DNA of 64,000 bases from Henckelia pumila. Its lineage: Eukaryota; Streptophyta; Magnoliopsida; Lamiales; Gesneriaceae. Within the stretch, counting starts at the first letter, position 1. Each line of letters starts with the position of its first letter. The notes under the pieces were generated by a model. That model was not told the DNA's origin, made no database searches, and saw only the letters and a program-made list of their open reading frames with translations. The stretch covers positions 84,028,151 through 84,092,150 of the forward strand of contig NC_133120.1 in NCBI RefSeq assembly GCF_033568475.1. The letters are read 5' to 3'. Positions 56,937 through 64,000 of this stretch are shown here, in pieces. The position numbers were made by a program, and so were the translations under genes.

Positions 56937-58976
56937 TGAAAGGGCCCGTGTCCTGATTTAATATTTAATGATCAAACAACCAGGATTAATTAATGTAAAC
57001 AGCGAAAACGAGTTAAAAATTTGCGTTTGGGCCTACAGAAATTTCGGCATGACCTATTCGTAAATAGGATATCTCAAAAACCTGTACAACACAACCAGCA
57101 ATATATACTCGAAAATAGAGTCACAACTCCAATTAACACACCTATAGCCGCACTGGCCAGGACTAAACACATGCAGAGCCGGCAAGGCTCAATCACACAA
57201 ATAACAATTCAAAACAAGGTCCAAAACTATTTATACAGATACACAGGGCATCACCCCGGCAAATATAAAACTCGCTAAACTGATATATATACATATATCT
57301 GGGAACTCGACTCCACGCTCGCCTCACTGGGTACCACTAGATGACGCTCCACCAGATGCGTCAAATTCCCCTGGATAACCTGCTATAGAATCACAAACAA
57401 CCACAGCATAAAAAGAAAACAGGGGTCGGACCCCAGTACGACGAACTATAAAAATTACGACAAATATAACTGACATGAATAAAATCAAGTACAATGCAAT
57501 GAAATGCAATGTAATGCGTGACAGGTATCAATGAAATAAGGGATACCAAAAGGAGTCCAAATAATCGTATCACAATAAACTCAGTGGCCACCCGTGCCAG
57601 GAACGTAGCAGACCTCGAATCATCACTGCTAATCCATACACGTAGCATCGGAGGGTGACAGGAGCGACCCGTCCAGCCTCATGCTGTCATCAGGAGTGTC
57701 GTACGTAGCATCGGAGGGCAACAAGAGCTACCTGTCCGTGCCTCATGCTATCTCAGGAGTGCACTAAAACAATGTCACTCGCTCCATGATGACTCAATAC
57801 ATCTCAAGAGATCAATATCAATAGCAATCAAAGGAGTCAAGGCTCAACGTGCTATGTAAACTTGTAAATGAGTGAAGTAAATCATATAATCCACGTAAGC
57901 ACATAAAACACATTATCACTCATTACAAAATACTTAATATCATTACATGTCATTATAGGTGTCGTAATATAAACAGCTCATACGTACCTCAACCGACACT
58001 TAATTACCACAGAAATATCTCAAGTATTTCTCGGATATTCCAATCCCAAATTTTCAGAATCTGTAATTCCAGAAAAATTGCTCATAAATCCTAAAATTCA
58101 TATTTAATATTAAAACATCCTATCAATGACCAAATATCGAATATACGACTTTAAAAGTCAAAATACCCCAAGTAGAACAATCTGAATATTTCGAAAATTC
58201 CTACAAATTTCGAAAATTCGCATTTATATTTTTTAGAGCATCTAAACACTCAATTAATGAATAATCAACACTTAAATTCGAAAATCCCCAATATAAAAAA
58301 TCTGGAAATTCGAAATAAATCCCAAATAAATTCTGAAAAATATCGAATACCTTCAATCGACTTCGATATAATACCTACAAACAATAATAAATCAATTATC
58401 GGATGTCAATTAAATCGAAATACCCAAAATTCGAAACCCTAAATTCAAAATTATACCTCAAAGCTTGGAATTAAAGGGTTAAACAACTAACACAACCTAC
58501 CCCTAAACTCCGGCGACGATCGGCGGCGGCGAACGACGGCGGCTGGTGCGACGGGTTTTCGGAAATTTCAATAAAAATATGAAATATGGGTACCGAAAGA
58601 TAGCTCTCGTCGCGAGGATTCCGGAACTATATTTACTTTTGAAATCCAGCCAAAAACGAAGGAGATACGAACAATTGAAGAAATGAAAAAATTTGAAAAA
58701 CAAAGAAACAGAAGAAACAGAAGAAACGAGGAAGAGAGAGACGGTGGAGAGAGAGATATTATGATATATATTATATATGTATATATAGATATGTATTAGT
58801 TTAATGTGTGTCTTATTTTATTCATTCGGGGTTCAAACTGGACCCGGTTTGAGTTATTTCAACTCCTGTGTGCTCTATAAATAACATATTCATTTAATAT
58901 CGTCTATAAACCGATATTTATAAATACATATTTTTAACACACAAATTAATTAATATATTAATATCGGGTCCTTACA
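56937..58976 (-). repeat. Gypsy-3 5' LTR, complete
   Basis: Plus-strand TGAAAGGGCCC...GGTCCTTACA. A TATA-rich stretch near 58,756-58,795 precedes, in the minus sense, a CT-rich leader (about 58,680-58,755), suggesting the transcription start there. Confidence 0.92.
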
Positions 58977-59455
58977 GAAATACTCCAAAAAACCATTTTA
59001 ACGGTTCAAGAACCGGTTGAATCGGCCAAAAACGGGTAAAGAACCGGTTTAACCGATCTTCTGATTTTTTAATTTTTTTTGAAAATTTAGTTTTTTTAAA
59101 ACTTTTTATACTTTAATTTAATATTTTATTATATATATAAATGATTATTTGAAATTTTTACTTCATTAAAAATATTATTTTAGTAATATTAGATTTTTTA
59201 ATTTATTTATTTAAAAGATATATAACTATAATTAATATTTTGAATATATTTATATGGTTATTTAGTTTTCAAACTATGATAAATATATTTTTTGGTCTAT
59301 TTATATACATCTTTTAGGTTTTGAAAAATTTAAAATATATTATATTATATAAACAATTTTTGATCCGACGATCCAGTTAAAACAGTCCGATCGATTGGAC
59401 CTTTTTTTAAGGTAAATCGGTTCAATCACAAATCCGATTATGAAAACATTGGTTA
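58977..59455. mobile_element. Half of a DNA element rich in AACCGGTT-type motifs, cut by gypsy-3
   Basis: It has AACGGTTCAAGAACCGGTTG-type sequence at the left and ends near GATTATGAAAACATTGG, similar to the end of the element at 60527-60933. The left terminus is missing where gypsy-3 begins. Confidence 0.45.
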
Positions 59456-59706
59456 AACGTTAGCTCAAGAGAAGAAAATTGTCTGAGTTTATATATAGAG
59501 CTTCCATGAACTTGATCCGACCTAGCTGCAGTAATGAGAATCCAACACATAACAGTAATCTGACCTAATACCTAGTAATGAGAATTCAATATATAATCGT
59601 AGTTTGGTTTCTAATATCATTTTAAAATAATATATTTTGGTCTAACTCAACCCTAAAAATGAATTCAAAATGAATTGATCCTAAACATAGGACTTTCAAA
59701 AACTTA

Positions 59707-59916
59707 GGCCTCGTTTGGTATCAAAAGCTAAGTCAGAAAAACACTTTTTTAAAAAAAATAAAAGTGTTTTTTCCGTTAATAAGGTGTTTGGATGACCAAA
59801 TAAGTGCTTAAAAAAACACTTTTTTAAGTCAAAATTAGAGTTTTTTCAAAAGCAAAAAACTTATAGCTTAAAAAAATATTTTTTTAAAAAAATATATACA
59901 AAATCGAAACGGGCTC
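59707..59916. mobile_element. Tourist-like (PIF/Harbinger) MITE, 210 bp
   Basis: TIRs GGCCTCGTTTGG and CGAAACGGGCTC are flanked by TTA on both sides (59704-59706 and 59917-59919). The interior is AT-rich with repeated AAAAACACTTTTTT motifs. Confidence 0.65.
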
Positions 59917-60050
59917 TTAATCTAATTAATGTGAGACCTTTAACTGAGTATTTTAAATTTCATTACCAGGATTCATTTTGTAGCTGAATACAATTAAAAA
60001 CATTGGAAAACATATTACATAATTAAAGACGATACGTCTTCATCTCAAAT

Positions 60051-60123
60051 GGGGATGTAGCTCAGATGGTAGAGCGCTCGCTTAGCATGCGAGAGGTACG
60101 GGGATCGATACCCCGCATCTCCA
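60051..60123 (+). tRNA. tRNA-Ala: tRNA-Ala (anticodon AGC)
   Basis: 73 nt without intron. The acceptor stem GGGGATG pairs with CATCTCC (one G-U); the D-arm is GCTCAGATGGTAGAGC; the anticodon stem CTCGC/GCGAG encloses TTAGCAT with AGC; the T-arm is CGGGGATCGATACCCCG. The discriminator is A and CCA is not encoded. The D-arm and T-arm carry the internal A and B boxes for RNA polymerase III, and T-runs at 60131-60143 form the terminator. It is a typical nuclear plant Ala tRNA. Confidence 0.97.
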
Positions 60124-60130
60124 ATTGATG

Positions 60131-60143
60131 TTTTTCCTTTTTT
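60131..60143 (+). terminator. Pol III terminator of the tRNA gene
   Basis: TTTTTCCTTTTTT begins eight bases after the tRNA 3' end; runs of four or more T end Pol III transcription. Confidence 0.8.
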
Positions 60144-60526
60144 ATTAAAAAAAAATAAGATATACTTAAATTCCATTGGAAAAACAATCAATTTTTTATG
60201 GGAAATAATTTAATTTTTCTCCATAAAATATTATAGATAAATTTTCAATTTTTTAAAACATAATTTAAAAATATGGTAAATTTCAATATGTTTTATTTTA
60301 TAATTCTGCTTTATAAAGATGGTTGAAGAGTCGATTAGAAATTGAAGCATATAAATAGAAATATGAATGTCAAATTTTGCATTCTAATTTCGAACCAAAC
60401 GTATAAAATAGATTTGAGTTGTAGTAAATTTACCCAATTTTAATCAAATCCACTCAAATCCATCTGGTCTAACTCAAATTAGAAAATAAATTTTTGCTTT
60501 AATTTCAAATTCACGGTCCATTTTAT

Positions 60527-60933
60527 ACTTCCGGACAGTGTTTTTATAATCGGACCGGTAATCGAACCGGTCTACCTAAAGTAAAAAATTATTTAATTTT
60601 AAAAAAAACCAATAATTATTAAAATAATTTTTTTAATGAAGTACAAATTTCAAATAATCATGTATATATATATATATAAATATTAAATTGAAAATTTTAA
60701 AAATAAAAAATTTAAATTTAAAAAAAAATTTAAAAAATTCGAAAAATCCGTTCAACCAGTTAAACCGGTTTCCCGGTTCTTGACCGGTTCAACCGGTTCT
60801 TGATCAGTTTTTACCGGTTCTGACCGGTTTTTCGGTTTTTGGTGAAGTTTCGAACCGGTCCAACGATCGGTTCCCGATCGAACCGGTCAAACCGACAGGT
60901 CCAGTCCGATTTTGAAAACAATGCTCCGGAAGT
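60527..60933. mobile_element. Small TIR element rich in ACCGGTT motifs
   Basis: The left end ACTTCCGGACAGTGTTTTTA is the imperfect inverse of the right end (AAAACAATGCTCCGGAAGT). The right half carries about ten CCGGTT/AACCGG motifs. There is no ORF. Target duplication not found. Confidence 0.5.
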
Positions 60934-61300
60934 TCTAGTCATTTAACTATTCACATTCAAACATAACCCAAAATAAATATTTATCACACACATAAATTTC
61001 TTAATTTTTCAGGTACTATACTATTTTATATACCAGCAACACTCGTGCCGAATGCTATAGATAGGGTAGAGTTCAACCTATCTTACCGATATTACTTTAA
61101 TTGTTAATCCAATGCTTCCATGATTTACGAAGTCAACTCTCCAATATTAATTATTCTCGTGTTTTAAAATATAGATGATTACATCCTTAATTTTTTATTT
61201 ATTTTTAACAAATTACATCCTTTATTTGGAACTTTAATTTGGATAATAGGATTTCATTAACCATCTAGATAGATGTATATCATTATCATATACCGGGGTT
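60934..61300. other. Intergenic, no gene seen
   Basis: AT-rich sequence upstream of the U2AF35 promoter; no supported feature. Confidence 0.4.
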
Positions 61301-61358
61301 CACGTGCTCGGATTCGTTCCCTAATGCTTCTAAAATTGGTTCGATTTGCAAACCCTAG
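61301..61358 (+). promoter_or_regulatory. G-box and telo-box before U2AF35
   Basis: CACGTG stands at 61301-61306 and AAACCCTAG at 61350-61358, about 60 bp before the ATG and so probably in the 5' leader. Telo-boxes are frequent upstream of plant housekeeping and RNA-processing genes. Their role here is inferred. Confidence 0.4.
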
Positions 61359-61415
61359 AAACCCTTCGCTTTGCCTCAACTTTCCCCAAATCAAATCCCA
61401 AGAATTTGAAGAGTA

Positions 61416-63403
61416 ATGGCGGAGCACTTGGCGTCCATCTTCGGCACGGAGAAGGACAGGGTAAATTGTCCCTTCTACTTCAAGATCGGCGCGTGCCGCC
61501 ACGGAGACCGCTGCTCGCGTCTGCACACGAAGCCCAGCATCAGCCCCACGCTTCTGCTTTCCAACATGTATCAACGCCCTGATATGATCACGCCTGGTGT
61601 CGATCCTCAAGGCCAGAACATCGACCCTAAGAAGATTCAGTCCCACTTCGAGGTTCCGCTTTTTTTTTTTATCCTTCAGTTTCCGTTATATCTTCCACTC
61701 GAACTTTGGGATGCGTTTTGGAAACCTCATAAATTCATATACAAATATCTTGTAACATTCATAAATTCGTAGATAATTTTCTTTGCTATTAAAATTTTAA
61801 TGCAATTTTTTTTTGTTGTAATGCGAGGTAGGATGTTCTTATTTTACTAGATATTGAATCTGATCAACTAAAAACTAGCTCGATAAGCTGTTGGAGTGGG
61901 ACTCGAATACAAGGTTGAATCAAGCTCAACTCCATTACACCCCTGACATTGTTTTTTTCCTAGAGAAATCTCTCTAGTTGCTGTCATTTGCCTTTCCTTT
62001 TAATTTATGCATACGCTGTTCCCACATATTTGGTAATTATTGAATTGGTTGTGTTGGTTGTGTCTCGCTATGAACGTGTACAGAACTATGATTTTCTTTT
62101 TTTTAAAAAAAATATTGTAATTTGGTGACACTTCTTGATATTCTTGAATTATGTTTTTACCTTTTAAATTTGATTTATCACTTGCACACATAATCTCACT
62201 GACGGGCATCCCATCGTGTCTTAAATTTAGAATTCAAGTTTAATTTTGGTTTCTTGATTCATTGGTATCAATTTCTTTTCACAAACAGTCAAGGCGTGGA
62301 ACTTGCATATGTATGCTTATTTGATTATTTTCGAACAAACAGGACTTCTACGAAGATTTGTTTCAGGAGCTGAGCAAGTACGGGGACATCCAGAGCCTCA
62401 ACATCTGTGATAATTTGGCTGACCACATGGTAGGGAATGTTTACATTCAGTTTCGGGAGGAAGACCAAGCTCAAGCTGCACTTCAGAATCTCATGGGAAG
62501 ATCTTATGAAGGCTAGTTCTTCTCATTATTGTCTACACTTTTCACCCAGGTCTCCAGATTCTCTGGAGGAGAGGAAATTGTTTGCATGAGATCTATCGTA
62601 TATCACCAAAATAATGGTGCTAAATTTGTTATGAGAGACCGATAGGGTTTTTTTTTTTTATGTATTTTCAAATTGATTTGTTTTTTTTTGCCGAGCCTGT
62701 GCATTTTTTGCCTACATGTATGCCTATCATTAACAGGAGTTAATTAAATTCAGTAAATCACTTGATTCTTCTTTCTTACTGGTATTTGAATTTTAGGGCG
62801 CCCAATCATTGCTGACTTCTCCCCTGTGACGGATTTCCGTGAAGCAACCTGTAGGCAGTATGAAGAGAATGTGTGCAATCGAGGTGGATACTGCAATTTT
62901 ATGCATCTGAAAAAGATAAGCAGGTCAGCCTTACTTTGTTCTCCATATCTTTCTTCGAGCTTTACTCCGATTGGTTGCTGATTGATCCATTTGTTTTCTG
63001 AAGAGAGCTGCGGCAACAATTATTTCGGAGTAGAAGGAGGCATGGTCGCAGTAGAAGTAGGAGTCATAGCCCTCGACATCGACACCATGATGAGCGGCAT
63101 GGTTCGGAAAGAAGAGGTGATCACCGCCACCATGATAGAGGTAAAAGGCCTCGAAGCAGAGATCCTGGTCGTAGGAGTGGACGAAGCAGAAGCCCTGAAG
63201 GAAGGAGAAACAGGAGTTCAGTGCGGGAAAGCAGTGTTGAAAGAAGGGCTAAAATCGAGCAATGGAACAAGGAAAGAGAGCATGCAGAATCTGCCGGAGA
63301 TGACAATAATAACTTTGATGGCAGTGGTGATGGATACGAGCATAATAACGGGAAGGGCAATGAAGATAACCTGCACCCTCCCCAGCAAAGAAGTGAAAGA
63401 TAG
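61416..63403 (+). CDS. U2AF35: U2AF35, small subunit of the U2 snRNP auxiliary factor, four coding exons
   Basis: Exons: 61416-61652, 62343-62511, 62797-62923, 63004-63403 (310 residues). The protein recognises the AG at 3' splice sites as a heterodimer with U2AF65 in the nucleus. First CCCH finger: C18-x8-C27-x5-C33-x3-H37. The UHM/RRM-like domain follows (exon 2, [18 protein letters not shown]). The second CCCH finger is [19 protein letters not shown] in exon 3. The C-terminus is an RS domain ([18 protein letters not shown]), then [13 protein letters not shown] and an acidic Asn/Gly-rich tail. Splice sites: intron 1 GT-AG, intron 2 begins GCTAGT after AAG (GC-AG), intron 3 GT-AG. Family match is very strong. 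The UHM RXF motif reads RSY. Confidence 0.95.
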
Positions 63404-64000
63404 GACCTGTAATGCCAGTGCAGCTATCATGGTCTGTTCCCTCTTATTCGTTCATTTCCTCCCTTATTGTGCTACTTTTTGGTATTTGTTTAGAGATAAT
63501 TCTTTTTCTATGTATGGGTGGGTTTGAGGAAAGAAAGGCTTACCTGCCCATTTTCCACTCTGCATTCTCTTGTGGTATCCTAGAAAACCAAAATCTCTGT
63601 TCTCTCCGTTTCCTCCTTCCAAAGAAACTCCTGTATGTCTTTAAAAAAGGAAACCAGTTTAACATCTATCAACATAAGTTTCAATTCCCCTGATGCTATA
63701 ACTTTAATATTCTATGATCTCTTCGAGTTGTCCTCAAAAGATCCATTCATTTCCTAAATATAATTTAGAGCTTTCTTTCGAAAGCAACTATAACACTAAA
63801 GGTGTGACTGTATGGTCCATGGCGATTTTTAACTGGCAATTTTTAAGGAAAAACTCAAAGATATCTCCTAATTGATATGTTTTTACGTTTCAACTCATAA
63901 AAGTGTCCTTCAAATTCAGTCATATTTTTAACATTGGCAGTGTTTCCGCAGCATCTTCCTATCTTGTTGCAAACATGTTTATATATTCTTATTTTGTTGT
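63404..64000. other. 3' region of U2AF35, no further gene seen
   Basis: T-rich sequence after the TAG. ORFs here are short and show no domain. The 3' UTR end cannot be placed. Confidence 0.5.

Larger units (their letters stand above)
50151..58976 (-). mobile_element. Gypsy-3: Ty3/gypsy chromovirus, minus strand, 3' LTR truncated
   Basis: The 5' LTR (56937-58976, 2040 bp) is complete. The other LTR (about 50151-51830) lacks the ~370 bp at its outer end. Primer site, gag, protease, RT, RNase H, integrase and a chromodomain-like tail are present, with one frameshift. No target duplication can be matched because the left end was lost. LTR copies are very similar by eye. Confidence 0.93.

Overview
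The window looks like nuclear DNA from a dicot plant, probably an asterid. It is AT-rich intergenic DNA with intron-bearing plant genes: two intact CYP76-family cytochrome P450 genes, a fragment of a third, and a U2AF35 splicing-factor gene. There is also a nuclear tRNA-Ala(AGC) gene and a dense nest of plant transposable elements and one endogenous pararetrovirus. The organism is inferred from gene and element families only; no species is claimed.

Layout. 1-398 is the 3' end of a CYP76 gene. Its downstream flank carries a (TA)n microsatellite interrupted by a decayed, RT-less endogenous caulimovirid (about 0.83-7.02 kb, minus strand). From 7.06 to 8.11 kb lie the flank continuation, a promoter copy and a second flank copy fused together, which looks like the scar of a deleted tandem P450 gene. 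A solo-LTR-like block follows (8.14-8.74 kb). Then comes a composite region (10.68-35.15 kb) bounded by ~1 kb inverted repeats. It holds a degenerate tandem array, a 10.2-kb Ty3/gypsy chromovirus (13095-23263, plus strand, TSD ATTCG) inserted in the array, and a 7.6-kb Ty3/gypsy element (26814-34447, minus strand, TSD AATAA) inserted in the right inverted repeat.

The intact CYP76 gene (37232-39872) is the paralogue of the gene at position 1. It is followed by a hAT-type MITE (40407-40757), an internally deleted copia element (40966-43820, TSD GAATA), and two nested long-TIR elements (44088-46540). A second intact P450, of the CYP76A type, lies at 47950-49809. A third gypsy element (50151-58976, minus strand) has a truncated 3' LTR. 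The last part holds small DNA elements, the tRNA gene (60051-60123) and the four-exon U2AF35 gene (61416-63403), one intron of which starts with GC.

How the genes relate: the three P450 sequences form a CYP76 cluster shaped by tandem duplication, loss and TE insertion. P450s of this family commonly hydroxylate terpenoids and iridoids, but no substrate can be read from the sequence. U2AF35 and the tRNA are housekeeping genes unrelated to the cluster. Nearly everything else is mobile DNA. The nesting order, target-site duplications and paralogous empty sites make the insertion history unusually readable.
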